A stretch of 64,000 bases of DNA from an uncultured Bacteroidota bacterium (GCA_902609035.1 CACLQG010000001.1:1-64000); one strand, 5' to 3'; counted from the first letter of the stretch, positions 19,206 through 28,792 are shown. Numbers and translations are program-made. The notes: generated by a model not told the origin, from the letters alone.

Positions 19206-20507
19206 TCATTTTTTCCTGAAAAATAATTGAATGGGTATTCCATTGAAGTTAAAAAGCTTTCTGAGTTTGTTTTCCAAAAATCTCTTATATGGTTCCTTGA
19301 TATATTGAGGAAGATTACAAAAAAAAGTGAACTGAGGATGAGAGGTAGGCAACTGGGTACAGAACTTTATATTGATAAACTTCCCTTTATAAGATGGAGG
19401 GGGCTGGCTATCGAAAATCGGAAATAAAGCATCATTTAGCTTTCTGGTAGGGATACGATTGGATCTGTTTTTGTAAATTGTAACTGCAGATTCTATAGCT
19501 TTAAAGATTCTTAGTTTATTGAGTGTAGAAATAAATAAAATGGGAACATCATCAAATGGTGAGATTTTTTCTTTAATCTCATCTTTAAAACATTTGGAGG
19601 ATTGAGATTCTTTTTCAACCAAATCCCACTTGTTGACCAATATTATAATGCCCTTGTTGTTTCGGTGAGCCAACCAAAAAATATTTTGAACCTGACTGTC
19701 AAATCCTCGCATAGCATCAACCAATAGTAAACAAACATCGCAAGATTCAATGGACCTTACTGAGCGCATCACAGAGTAAAACTCAATATCTTCTTTTACT
19801 TTACTTTTTTTTCTGATTCCCGCTGTATCAACCAAATTAAATTCAAATCCAAAACGGTTGTACTTAGTATCTATACTATCTCTAGTCGTTCCAGCGATAT
19901 CAGTTACTATGTATCTTTCTTCCCCAATTAGCGCATTGATAAATGAGGATTTTCCAGCATTAGGTCTTCCAACTACGGCAAACCTAGGCAATGACTCTTG
20001 GGGTTCACTTTGTTGGGGTAGGACCTTGACTAAGTCGTCTAATAGTTCTCCAGTTCCGCTCCCATTAATGGCAGACACAGTGTATATATGGTCGTATCCC
20101 AATGCATAAAATTCAGATTTATTTTGAGATATTTTGGAATTATCCCCCTTATTGGCTGCAAGGAATATGGGTTTTTGGGAACGCCGGAGCAGTTGAGCAA
20201 TGGTTTCATCCATTCCAGTAAGTCCCTCCACCAAATCCACCATAAACAAAATGGAATCGGCTTCTTGTACAGCAAGATTGACTTGCTTGTCTATCTCTTT
20301 TTGAAAAATATCATTGCTTCCTTGGGCATATCCACCTGTATCGATCAAACTAAATTCAATCCCATTCCAGTCGGACTTTCCATAATGTCTGTCACGAGTT
20401 ACACCACTTATAGCATCAACAATGGCTCCTCTCTTTTTAATCATACGATTAAAAAAAGTAGATTTTCCCACGTTAGGTCTTCCTACAATAGCTACAATAC
20501 CCCCCAT
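19206..20507 (-). CDS. der: Ribosome-assembly GTPase Der (EngA)
   Basis: Double-GTPase protein needed for maturation of the 50S ribosomal subunit. The first G domain shows GRPNVGKST, DTGGY and NKGD; the second shows GRPNAGKSS, DTAGIRKKSKV and NKWD; a C-terminal KH-like domain (residues about 350-433) follows. The 433-residue length is standard. It lies 51 bases downstream of era on the minus strand, so the two ribosome-assembly GTPases are likely cotranscribed. It is convergent with the MerR gene with no gap. Confidence 0.97.
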   Translation of the reverse strand: MGGIVAIVGRPNVGKSTFFNRMIKKRGAIVDAISGVTRDRHYGKSDWNGIEFSLIDTGGYAQGSNDIFQKEIDKQVNLAVQEADSILFMVDLVEGLTGMDETIAQLLRRSQKPIFLAANKGDNSKISQNKSEFYALGYDHIYTVSAINGSGTGELLDDLVKVLPQQSEPQESLPRFAVVGRPNAGKSSFINALIGEERYIVTDIAGTTRDSIDTKYNRFGFEFNLVDTAGIRKKSKVKEDIEFYSVMRSVRSIESCDVCLLLVDAMRGFDSQVQNIFWLAHRNNKGIIILVNKWDLVEKESQSSKCFKDEIKEKISPFDDVPILFISTLNKLRIFKAIESAVTIYKNRSNRIPTRKLNDALFPIFDSQPPPSYKGKFINIKFCTQLPTSHPQFTFFCNLPQYIKEPYKRFLENKLRKLFNFNGIPIQLFFRKK

Positions 20508-20558
20508 TAAGGTTTATTTTAGTTCAAAAGTAAGTGAATTTATCAGATAATGATTGGC

Positions 20559-21449
20559 TTATTTCATGTAACCAAAACGTTTGAGTTGTTGAGGGTTGGA
20601 ACGCCAATTTTTTTGAACTTTTACAAAGAGTTCGATATGGATTTTCTTACCAAAAAAAGACTCTAGGTCTTTTCTTGCTCCAGTACCTACTTTTTTTAGC
20701 AGTAAACCCTTGTGACCAATGATAATGCCCTTTTGAGTTTCCCTTTCAACGAGGATAATCGAACGGATTCTTAAGATTTTTTTTTCTTCCCTAAAAGATT
20801 CAGTGATGACCTCAACAGCATAAGGCACCTCTTTGTCATAGTGTTCCAAAATATTTTTTCTTATGGCCTCATTGACAAAAAACCTTTTTGGCTTGTCACT
20901 GAGCTGATCTTTGGGGAAATATGGTGGAGATTCAGGAAGAAGATCAATCAGCATATTTAATAACTCTGGAATAAAAAACCCTTTCAAGGCAGAGATAGGC
21001 AGGATTTTGGCATTTGGGAAAACATTGGAACATTCTTGAACAGCAGATTCTAATTCCTCTTGTGAAGAAGTATCAATTTTATTGAGGAGTACAAACAATG
21101 GGATTTTGGATTTTTTAATTCTCTCCACCAGTGCTTTGTCTTCAATCTGATATTCCTCTATAGATACAATATAAAGCAAAACATCGGCATCGATCAAAGA
21201 TTCATTTACAAAATCCATCATAGATTTTTGCATTTCGTAAGCGGGCTCTATAATACCAGGGGTGTCGGATAATACCAGTTGGTGTTGATCATCATTTATT
21301 AAACCCAGTATACGATGACGGGTAGTCTGGACCTTAGGAGTGGTGATAGACAAATCTCTGCCCATTAGGGCGTTTACCAAGGTAGATTTTCCCACATTGG
21401 GATTTCCTACTATAGATACATAGCCTGATTTGTGAGTATTATTGACCAT
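20559..21449 (-). CDS. era: GTPase Era
   Basis: Essential GTPase binding the 3' end of 16S rRNA during 30S assembly. G motifs are GNPNVGKST, the TTPKVQTTRHR switch I region, DTPGI and NKID; the C-terminal KH domain carries GHKG (IIGHKGLLLKKVG). ATG 21449 (296 residues) is preferred over the in-frame TTG at 21464, because a near-consensus -7 element (TATCTTTA) lies within those five extra codons. First gene of an era-der unit, divergent from tRNA-fMet. Confidence 0.96.
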   Translation of the reverse strand: MVNNTHKSGYVSIVGNPNVGKSTLVNALMGRDLSITTPKVQTTRHRILGLINDDQHQLVLSDTPGIIEPAYEMQKSMMDFVNESLIDADVLLYIVSIEEYQIEDKALVERIKKSKIPLFVLLNKIDTSSQEELESAVQECSNVFPNAKILPISALKGFFIPELLNMLIDLLPESPPYFPKDQLSDKPKRFFVNEAIRKNILEHYDKEVPYAVEVITESFREEKKILRIRSIILVERETQKGIIIGHKGLLLKKVGTGARKDLESFFGKKIHIELFVKVQKNWRSNPQQLKRFGYMK

Positions 21450-21479
21450 ACTATAAAGATACAATCTTTGGAATAGCCT

Positions 21480-21509
21480 TTGTAGTCGATTATAAATTTT
21501 GTAATTTCA
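21480..21509 (+). promoter_or_regulatory. Candidate promoter of tRNA-fMet
   Basis: TTG (21480-21482), a 19-base spacer and TAATTTCA (21502-21509; 6 of 8 match to TAxxTTTG) sit just upstream of the tRNA 5' end at 21519. The spacing fits the Bacteroidota sigma-A pattern; the -7 box is imperfect. Confidence 0.4.
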
Positions 21510-21518
21510 CATTTACAT

Positions 21519-21591
<73 letters not shown>

Positions 21592-21602
21592 CTTTTATAA
21601 TA

Positions 21603-21635
21603 AAACGGTTATATTATAATGTAACCGTTTTTCTT
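21603..21635 (+). terminator. Rho-independent terminator of tRNA-fMet
   Basis: AAACGGTTA (21603-21611) and TAACCGTTT (21622-21630) form a perfect 9-bp stem with a 10-base loop, followed by TTCTT, which extends the T-rich 3' side. Confidence 0.8.
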
Positions 21636-22091
21636 ATGTATGTCTAAATCATGTAATGAGAATTTTTTTTAAAAAAGGATTGTAAAATTTAGACAATTCA
21701 AAAATATTTTTGGAGTCATATTAATGGTTAAAAATTTTATTGCCAACACCTATAATGATAAAAGAATATATCAATCATACTTATTCAGCTAATGTTTCAG
21801 ATGTTTAAAAGATAGAAATGAGGTGGCAATTAAGTATATGGAGTGTTTTATTATAACTTACGCATATCATCTTCGTTTAGTTAGAGAAATTTTAAACCTA
21901 TTTTATATTTTACTATTTATGAAGTTGAAGAAGCTAATTCTCCTGAAACATAACCCATATATACTTATATATCACTTACCCTTTCTTTTTTTAGCTCAAC
22001 AAAAAATCAAAAAATAAATAAAGAATTTAAAAATAAGGAAATTCTTATCAATCAATGAAACAATAAAGGAACTGCAAATTATATAAGCTAT
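21636..22091. other. Gene-poor AT-rich region downstream of tRNA-fMet
   Basis: About 455 bases without a convincing gene. One 64-codon open frame (21823-22017) exists but is low-complexity, rich in Leu, Ile, Tyr and Lys, with no upstream signals or known motif; I do not call it. No direct repeat of the tRNA 3' end and no integrase fragment was recognised. Confidence 0.5.
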
Positions 22092-22808
22092 TTAATCTTC
22101 AAGAATTACAATTCTCTCAGATGGATTAAAAGGTGCGTTAATCAGTTCTCCATCATTGTCAATTAATTCTAGTTTGATAGAAATTTCGCCTTTAGGAAGT
22201 CCTTCAATGTAATAAGAAGACCATTCATCCATCAAAAATTCTGTCTCTTCAATAGTCGCTCGAACTTTATTCCCATTTGGACTAATTTTTGTGTTAATTA
22301 AATAAAAATCGAGAAGAACTTTTTTAGTGGACTCTCCAGTGTACTTACCTTTTGGCCTACTGTAAAATAATAATTCTTTGGAAAGATCAATAGAATCACC
22401 TTCACCTATTTGAGTAATGAAATATGCATTTTCATTTTTAACTGACTCATGATATGATCGTGACAAAAAAGCAAGAATTACATTATTATTTGTATTTAGT
22501 AATTGGCTAAAATTATTTGAATACTTTGCATAATATGGATCATTATTAATAATTAGGTGGATATGTTGGCCCTTTTCAGAATTTGCTAATTGATAGTCAA
22601 AATCTTTTTCAGTCTGCTCTCCTAATTCGTAATTATCTACCTCAAAAGAAAACATGAAATTATTTTTATCTTTTTGGTAAATGCTATCAAGAGACAATTT
22701 AGCATTTTCATAAAGCGGAGATCCTTCAACTTTTGTAATGGTAATTTTAGCTTTATTACTACAAGAGGAGATAAAAACAACTAATAAAAGAGTAAATATT
22801 TTCTTCAA
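22092..22808 (-). CDS. Lipoprotein of the flavobacterial 'phosphopeptide-binding' annotated family
   Basis: 238-residue lipoprotein; signal MKKIFTLLLVVFISSC. The core FSFEVDNYELGEQT, then GQHIHLIINNDPYYAKY, then VILAFLSRSYHESVKN matches a family that I recall in many Flavobacteriaceae annotated as phosphopeptide-binding, an automatic name without clear experimental basis. The HIH and Tyr-rich segment and the SRSYHES motif are the conserved parts. The C-terminal third forms predicted beta strands with a charged end. The gene is strongly AT-rich and isolated, between the tRNA-fMet region and the alkB-like gene. Function unknown. Confidence 0.7.
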   Translation of the reverse strand: MKKIFTLLLVVFISSCSNKAKITITKVEGSPLYENAKLSLDSIYQKDKNNFMFSFEVDNYELGEQTEKDFDYQLANSEKGQHIHLIINNDPYYAKYSNNFSQLLNTNNNVILAFLSRSYHESVKNENAYFITQIGEGDSIDLSKELLFYSRPKGKYTGESTKKVLLDFYLINTKISPNGNKVRATIEETEFLMDEWSSYYIEGLPKGEISIKLELIDNDGELINAPFNPSERIVILED

Positions 22809-23052
22809 TACTAAATATTTTAATTTGACATTTCTTTAATAAACTTGACCAATTTATTGTAAATATAGTCATAACAATTAATCATTATTAAATTTGTTTT
22901 ACATTATATAAATGGTGTTGATTGTTTAATAAAATTATCTGTACATATAGTTACAATTTTTCAAAAAAGGCAGTTTATCATTTCGACAAGCCTAACTTTA
23001 AGCAGTTTTATCCTTGCTTATTACTCAATCTTAAAGCTAAACTAAATTAGTT

Positions 23053-24084
23053 TTATTCCATTTTTAATAAAACGGGATGCATAAACGCAAACCAAAGAGG
23101 TGGAACAAAAGCCAACAACATAGACATAGGATAGCCAAATGGCAATTTAGGACTTTCCTCTAAACTTTCCAAAACTTGGTACTTTTTGGAGGCACGGAAA
23201 TGGTGGTCGCTGTGCCTTGTTAATTCATACAAAATGATTCTACCCATAATATGATCTGAGTTCCAAGAGTGAGTGTTTTGAACCCTTTCATATTTATGCC
23301 CTATCTTCTTTCGCCTTAGACCATAATGCTCAATGTAGTTAATCGTCTCTAAAAATAGAAATGAAATAACACCTGCCAAAAATGAAAGCACCAACGTTCC
23401 TCCTCCAAATAAGCTGTAAACAATTGCGAGGTATAGACCTTGATACATCAAAAATAGTAGTAAATTGTTTTCCAATGATATAAAGGAGGACTTTTTGTTT
23501 TTTAACAATTTCATCTGAATTTTCCAAGCATTATTGTACTGACCAAAAACAGATGTAATCCAGAAGTGATATAAGCTTTGTCCCTTTAAAGCAGTAGCTG
23601 GGTCTAGTTCTGTTGCTACGTTTTTGTGATGCCCATAATTGTGCTCCAATGTAAAGTGCATATACAGACATGGTAGCAATAACAACCTGGTAATAAAAAT
23701 ATCAAATTTATTTTTTCGATGTCCCAACTCGTGAGCTACGTTAACAGCGTTTGTAGCCAAAAGAATCCCTAAAGAAAATGTGAATCCAATATATTCGTAT
23801 GGCTGAATATCGAAAGTTGCAAAAGAATAAAGACCATAGATTAGAGTCAGATAAACAATGGGAACATTTAAATAAAGAAGCCAGTCAAAAAATTTATCTT
23901 TCAACCTACTTTTGGATTCTTGTTCTGAAAAGCTACTCGGATGTGTGGGTAAAAAAAGTTCAACTATGGGTATGAAAAGAAATACGTATAATATGGAGGT
24001 ATAGGAAAAAATTCCTCTGAAATATATACTTACAAATACACTTATGGGAATACTAAAGGCCATTAGGTATTTCGCATCTTTCAT
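23053..24084 (-). CDS. alkB: AlkB-type membrane alkane/fatty-acid hydroxylase
   Basis: Membrane di-iron oxygenase predicted to hydroxylate terminal carbons of alkanes or related chains. All diagnostic His clusters are visible: HELGHRKN, EHNYGHHKNVATELDPA, NYIEHYGLRR and TRHSDHHFRASKKYQVL. Several hydrophobic segments surround them. At 343 residues it is shorter than classical Pseudomonas AlkB (about 400) but normal for flavobacterial members. Activity requires rubredoxin and rubredoxin reductase, which are not in the window. The zinc alcohol dehydrogenase gene lies upstream on the same strand, separated by a hairpin. Alternative: a related fatty-acid hydroxylase of the same superfamily. Confidence 0.88.
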   Translation of the reverse strand: MKDAKYLMAFSIPISVFVSIYFRGIFSYTSILYVFLFIPIVELFLPTHPSSFSEQESKSRLKDKFFDWLLYLNVPIVYLTLIYGLYSFATFDIQPYEYIGFTFSLGILLATNAVNVAHELGHRKNKFDIFITRLLLLPCLYMHFTLEHNYGHHKNVATELDPATALKGQSLYHFWITSVFGQYNNAWKIQMKLLKNKKSSFISLENNLLLFLMYQGLYLAIVYSLFGGGTLVLSFLAGVISFLFLETINYIEHYGLRRKKIGHKYERVQNTHSWNSDHIMGRIILYELTRHSDHHFRASKKYQVLESLEESPKLPFGYPMSMLLAFVPPLWFAFMHPVLLKME

Positions 24085-24150
24085 ACTTTAAATCTAAAAA
24101 AAAAATAATGAATGAGTATTATGTTAAAAATAATATATCAACTTTAATCA

Positions 24151-24176
24151 CAAAACCCTTGAGTCAAGGGGGCTTT
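24151..24176 (-). terminator. Terminator after the zinc alcohol dehydrogenase gene
   Basis: On the minus strand CCCTTG-ACT-CAAGGG is followed by TTTTGTG, about 40 bases after the dehydrogenase stop. The stem is short but GC-rich for this genome, with a 3-base loop and a short T-run. It would separate the dehydrogenase transcript from the alkB-like gene. Confidence 0.5.
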
Positions 24177-24211
24177 ATTCACTATCTTTTTATTAAGATT
24201 GTCATATTTTT

Positions 24212-25222
24212 TTAATTAAAATCAATGGTTGCCTTAATTATACCATTTGAGGAATCTAACCAACTATCAAAATGGTCTATCATCTCAGAAAAAAGGACAT
24301 TATGAGTAACGAAAGATTGTGAAGGAAATTGATTCAACAAACGCATAACATGCATGAAATCTTCAGTAGTCGCATTTCTACTGCACATCAAGGTCATTTC
24401 TTTAGCATGAACCTTTGGATGTGCGAAGGTTAGTTCATCTTTGTACAAGCCTACCAATACAAAACGACCGCCATGTGACATATAATTAGGCCCAGTCTCT
24501 AGGGCATTTTTATTCCCCGAGGCATCAAAGACAGCTGCACAAAGATCACCATGGGTAATCTCAGCTACTTCTTTAATGGCATTTTCTCCTGCTTTAACAA
24601 TATAATCCACTCCGATTTTGTCTTTGGCAAAATGTAAACGCTCTTCATTTGTGTCAATAGCAATAACTTTGGCCCCTCCAATTTCAGCCAACTTAATTAT
24701 TCCAATACCTATAGGACCACATCCCACCACAGCAATGGTTTCACCAGAGAGTATATTGGCCCTTTTGATAGCATGAGCCCCAATAGCCAATGGCTCAACA
24801 ATCACCATCTGTAGATCGGTCAAGTGATTGGCTGGTAATAAAATATCTACAGGCACTGTAATCTGTTCCTGCATACCTCCATCTCGATGAACCCCCAAAA
24901 CTGAAATATTCTCACAACAATTTGTTTTGCTATTTCTACAAGCTATACATTTTCCACAGCTCAGATAGGGCATTACTACTGCCTTATCTCCTGGTTTTAT
25001 TCCTTTTGGGTTTTCTCCAATTTCTAAAACTTCCGAGGCCAACTCATGGCCCAAAATCCTAGGATAAGTAAAAAACGCCTGATTACCAGTATAAGCATGT
25101 AAATCGGTACCGCAAATACCCACTTTATTAATTTTCAATAAAGCCTCATTTTCTTTTCTAATAGGTGCTTTTTTCTCTTTCAAAAGAAATTCTCCCGGTT
25201 TTTCACATACTATATATTTCAT
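24212..25222 (-). CDS. Zinc-dependent alcohol dehydrogenase (MDR family)
   Basis: 336-residue medium-chain dehydrogenase. Catalytic zinc site residues appear as Cys37 (VGICGTDLHAY) and His59-Glu60 (GHE). The structural zinc lobe has Cys89, 92, 95 and 103 (CGKCIACRNSKTNCC). The NAD(P)-binding Rossmann motif is VVGCGPIGIGII. The closest relatives I recall act on polyols, threonine or sugar acids (sorbitol/galactitol/L-gulonate type) rather than simple alcohols. Position at the edge of the carbohydrate region suggests a sugar-related substrate; pairing with alkB is an alternative. ATG 25222 is used; the ATG one codon earlier is equally possible. Divergent from the first GH92 gene. Confidence 0.88.
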   Translation of the reverse strand: MKYIVCEKPGEFLLKEKKAPIRKENEALLKINKVGICGTDLHAYTGNQAFFTYPRILGHELASEVLEIGENPKGIKPGDKAVVMPYLSCGKCIACRNSKTNCCENISVLGVHRDGGMQEQITVPVDILLPANHLTDLQMVIVEPLAIGAHAIKRANILSGETIAVVGCGPIGIGIIKLAEIGGAKVIAIDTNEERLHFAKDKIGVDYIVKAGENAIKEVAEITHGDLCAAVFDASGNKNALETGPNYMSHGGRFVLVGLYKDELTFAHPKVHAKEMTLMCSRNATTEDFMHVMRLLNQFPSQSFVTHNVLFSEMIDHFDSWLDSSNGIIKATIDFN

Positions 25223-25377
25223 CATTAGATATGCAGTTGGTCTTTATTTTCAAATACATGCAAACAATTTAAAAAAATTTATTTGGAATATTATTTGAAA
25301 TGAAAACAGGTAATGCTCAGAACTTTTGATTAAAAAGGTAGCAAATTTCTCAAAAACTATTGATTATATTTAAATTT

Positions 25378-25398
25378 GGGGTGTAATAAAACCGCCCC
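25378..25398 (+). other. GC-rich hairpin upstream of GH92 gene 1
   Basis: GGGGTG (25378-25383) and CGCCCC (25393-25398) form a 6-bp stem (one G-T pair) around TAATAAAAC in an otherwise very AT-rich 256-base divergent intergenic region. It could be an operator or mRNA leader structure; no regulator is identified. Confidence 0.3.
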
Positions 25399-25481
25399 AT
25401 TGTTTTAATAATTTCTTATTTTAGATATTATATGAACAACTAAAGAGTAATTGCAGCATTGTGAATTTTTAAATCTAATGC

Positions 25482-27731
25482 ATGATAAAACCTACAGTTA
25501 TTATTTTTCTTTTTATATTAACTACTGGTCTTAGTGGCTGTGAACAAAAAAATCCTATAATAGAGGAGATTCCCGATTTAACCCAATTTGTCGATCCATT
25601 TATTGGAACGGGTTTTCATGGACATACTTTTCCAGGGCCTACTCTCCCACACGGACAAATTCAATTGAGTCCAGACACGCATATCATGGGTTGGGATGCC
25701 AGTAGTGGTTATCACTATGATGATAAAACCCTTTATGGTTTTAGTCATAACCACCTTAGTGGAACGGGAATTGGAGACCTTGGAGATTTTCTCTTTTTAC
25801 CCTTTACTGGCGCGGTTGAAAATAAGCCTACAGGTAAACTGATACATCAAAATGAAACAGCAGAAGTAGGTTACTATTCGATACAGTTAAAACCTTGGGA
25901 CATCCTGTGTGAATTGACCACTACGGAGCGGGTTGGATGGCATAGGTATTCCTATCCTGAATCAGCAGATGCAAAATTGATGATTGATTTATCTTATGTA
26001 TTGCAACCCGACTGGGGACATTCACTCATTGAAAGTGAAATAGAATTTATAGACGATTTTACAGTTATAGGGTACAGAAAAACAAGTGGATGGGCTAAAG
26101 ATGATCCCGTTTGGTTTACGGCAAAATTTGATCAACCCATTGTCAAAAAACAAATCGTAGAGGATGGAAAAGTTTCTAATGTCCAAAAAGTAAATGGGAA
26201 AAACTTAATTACCTATATTGAATTTGGATCCTTATCAAATCCCCTAAATATACAAGTGAGTATCTCCTACACCAGCGCAAAAGGTTCGAAAGTTAACTTG
26301 TCCACATTGAACAGCAAAGATTCTTTTGATAAGGTAGTAGGTAAAGCCAAAAAGGTATGGAACACCCAACTGAATAAAATAAAAATTGAAAGCAAAGAGG
26401 AGAAAGTCCTCAAAAACTTTTATACTGCAATGTACCATAGTCATATGGCACCTTTTCTATTTGGTGATGCAAATGGAGAGTATCGTAGAATGGACGGTAC
26501 AATTGAAGTGGGTTCAAAAAACCAAAGGTATTCCGCATACTCACTGTGGGATGTTTTTAGAACATGGTTCCCGATGATGACACTAATGAGTCCTCAAAAA
26601 GTAAGAGAATGGGTTTATGATTTATTATCCCAATCAGATGAAGGGGGATTGCTGCCCAAATGGTTTTTGAATGGAAATTATACGGGTACTATGGTAGGCT
26701 ACCCCGCTACAGCGGTAATTGCCGATGCCATGAAAAAAGGACTGCTTGACTCTGTTCCCGAAAAGTTGCTTAACGCAAGTGTTAAAAGTTCAAAATGGCA
26801 AGAGGATTTCAGAATAAAGCACAAGGGTACAAGAGCAGAAAACGTTATGCCTGAGCATATCAAATACAAAGAGAACTTAGGTTTTGTACCTATGGATAAA
26901 TGTAAAGAATCCGTTTCCTATGGACTAGAAATGGCCTATTATGATTGGTGTATCGCACAAATGGCAGACTATTTAGGAGCTGAAGAATTGGTACAAGCCT
27001 ACCAAGCAAAAGGGAAGGCTTATACCTATTATTTTGATAAAGAAACTTCTTTTATGCGGGGAAAAATGTCCGATGGTCGTTGGGACCCTAATTTTGATCC
27101 CAACTTTTCTGATCACATGGAGAGTGCTTTTGTTGAGGGCAACTCTTGGCAATGGACTCCTTTTGTATTGCATGATCCAAATGGATTGGCTGAATTGATG
27201 GGTGGAAAAAAAGCCTTCGGAGATTGGTTGGATAAGTTGTTTACCACCTCCTCAAAAGTGACGGGAGAAAATGCCTCAGGTGACATTACAGGACTCATTG
27301 GTCAATACGCTCATGGAAATGAACCCAGTCATCATATACCCTATCTTTACCAATTTACCGACCGTCCCTGGAGAACGCAAGAGATATTGGATATTATTTT
27401 GAATTCGTTTTATACCCCTTCACCTGGGGGTATCATAGGAAACGAGGATTGCGGTCAGATGTCTGCTTGGTATATAATGAATGCCATTGGACTTTATCAG
27501 ATGACACCAGGGTGTAATACTTTTTATGTTGGAAGACCCATTGTAGATAAAGCAACTTTATTACTTGAAAAGGGAAACTTTACCATCAAAGTACTGAATC
27601 ATTCAATGGAAAACAAATATGTACAAAAAGTACTCTTAGATGAAAGGGTTGAAAAATCAATGAGTATTCAATTTGAGGATATAAAAGCGGATAGTAGGCT
27701 GATCATAGTGATGGGAAATGAGCCTTTGTAA
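25482..27731 (+). CDS. GH92 alpha-mannosidase family protein 1, lipoprotein
   Basis: Exported glycosidase of family GH92, calcium-dependent exo-alpha-mannosidases acting by inversion. The signal ends in TTGLSGC. The N-terminal beta-sandwich begins FVDPFIGTGFHGHTFPGP, the family opening motif. The catalytic (alpha/alpha)6 domain has FVEGNSWQWTPF with Glu552 (position of the general acid), the calcium-site motif HGNEPSHH at 611-618, and GNEDCGQMSAWY at 653-664, which carries the general-base Asp region. All hallmark residues are present, so activity is likely; linkage specificity (alpha-1,2, 1,3, etc.) cannot be read. 749 residues is typical. It lies divergent from the dehydrogenase gene and converges on the esterase gene. 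Confidence 0.95.
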   Translation: MIKPTVIIFLFILTTGLSGCEQKNPIIEEIPDLTQFVDPFIGTGFHGHTFPGPTLPHGQIQLSPDTHIMGWDASSGYHYDDKTLYGFSHNHLSGTGIGDLGDFLFLPFTGAVENKPTGKLIHQNETAEVGYYSIQLKPWDILCELTTTERVGWHRYSYPESADAKLMIDLSYVLQPDWGHSLIESEIEFIDDFTVIGYRKTSGWAKDDPVWFTAKFDQPIVKKQIVEDGKVSNVQKVNGKNLITYIEFGSLSNPLNIQVSISYTSAKGSKVNLSTLNSKDSFDKVVGKAKKVWNTQLNKIKIESKEEKVLKNFYTAMYHSHMAPFLFGDANGEYRRMDGTIEVGSKNQRYSAYSLWDVFRTWFPMMTLMSPQKVREWVYDLLSQSDEGGLLPKWFLNGNYTGTMVGYPATAVIADAMKKGLLDSVPEKLLNASVKSSKWQEDFRIKHKGTRAENVMPEHIKYKENLGFVPMDKCKESVSYGLEMAYYDWCIAQMADYLGAEELVQAYQAKGKAYTYYFDKETSFMRGKMSDGRWDPNFDPNFSDHMESAFVEGNSWQWTPFVLHDPNGLAELMGGKKAFGDWLDKLFTTSSKVTGENASGDITGLIGQYAHGNEPSHHIPYLYQFTDRPWRTQEILDIILNSFYTPSPGGIIGNEDCGQMSAWYIMNAIGLYQMTPGCNTFYVGRPIVDKATLLLEKGNFTIKVLNHSMENKYVQKVLLDERVEKSMSIQFEDIKADSRLIIVMGNEPL

Positions 27732-27765
27732 GAGATATTATTTTTAAATAGATCCATTGAGTTGG

Positions 27766-28692
27766 TTAGTCTATTAGACCATTGATATCGAACTTGGAAA
27801 GAAAATCCCAGATCAGTGTGGCTGTAACGTTGCCCTGGTATTGGATGTCAAACCAAACATGATCTCCTCCGTTTACTTTGTAGTGTTCCACAGAAACACC
27901 TTGATCTCCTGATTCAAAAAGGTAATGTTCAATAATTGTTCCATTAATGGTTTCACTATTATATTTAGCATCTGTATTAATGTTATTAAAATCCCTCCAG
28001 AAATCAATTATGTGCTGAATAGAATTGTAGTAACCATTACCACTATATGGTAACACACCATCCAAGGTACCATGAATGATTAAAACAGGCATTGGGTGAA
28101 TGGGCTTAACATCACTTTCCAACATTACCCCCGAAACAGAGGCGATTCCTGCAATAAGCTCACTTTTGTGTTGGGCAAGACCATAGGCCATCATCCCTCC
28201 ATTGGAAAACCCACATGCATAGACACGCTCCAAGTCAATATTGTAATTGGAAGAAAGTTCTCTGATAAGTGCCTCAACAAAACCCAAATCATCGACATCG
28301 CTTTTGTTATCGGAGGTAGGTAAAGAGGGATTCCAATGGGGGAACCCACTAGATAGAGTTCCTTGTGGATAGACCAAAATAAAGTTTTCGGTATCTGCCA
28401 AAGACCTCATATCGGCATAGCTTATATATTGGCCTGCCTCACCACCAAAACCGTGAAAATTTAACATTAAAGGATAAGTGATTGACTCATCATAGTTACT
28501 TGGGATATAAAGAACATATTCCCTTACAAGGCTGTCGTGGGTCAATGTTTCGACTTCTTGATCCCAGGTTTTAGGGCCTTTAATATCTGTTTTATTGTAT
28601 TCATCTAACTCACCACTCTCATTGCTACACGTAGCTAACGAAAAGAGAATGCTTAAAAAATAGCAATTTAAAAAGGTGAATTTTTTTTTCAT
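27766..28692 (-). CDS. CE1-like / PHB-depolymerase-type esterase, lipoprotein
   Basis: 308-residue alpha/beta hydrolase with lipoprotein signal ending in FSLATC. The family of LpqC, feruloyl esterases and extracellular polyhydroxybutyrate depolymerases is recognised from YVLYIPSNYDESITYPLMLNFHG, the nucleophile elbow GFSNGG, LIIHGTLDGVLPYSG (Asp) and GGDHVWF (His). The triad therefore appears complete. Placed between two GH92 genes in a glycan-degrading region, it more likely removes acyl groups from a polysaccharide than degrades PHB; that is inference. It shares strand with GH92 gene 2 but a 100-base gap separates them. Confidence 0.85.
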   Translation of the reverse strand: MKKKFTFLNCYFLSILFSLATCSNESGELDEYNKTDIKGPKTWDQEVETLTHDSLVREYVLYIPSNYDESITYPLMLNFHGFGGEAGQYISYADMRSLADTENFILVYPQGTLSSGFPHWNPSLPTSDNKSDVDDLGFVEALIRELSSNYNIDLERVYACGFSNGGMMAYGLAQHKSELIAGIASVSGVMLESDVKPIHPMPVLIIHGTLDGVLPYSGNGYYNSIQHIIDFWRDFNNINTDAKYNSETINGTIIEHYLFESGDQGVSVEHYKVNGGDHVWFDIQYQGNVTATLIWDFLSKFDINGLID

Positions 28693-28792
28693 TTAGAATA
28701 AGTTTTCGGCTTCACTTAGAACCCAATTCAGAAATCCCCCTACCGTACTTTTTTTAAATTAATTTTTTTTCAAATTATGGAATTTTAGGGGA

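Noticed and set aside
21823..22017. A 64-codon open frame downstream of tRNA-fMet.
   Set aside because: Low-complexity, hydrophobic/Lys-rich translation with no motif or upstream signals, in DNA so AT-rich that such frames arise by chance.
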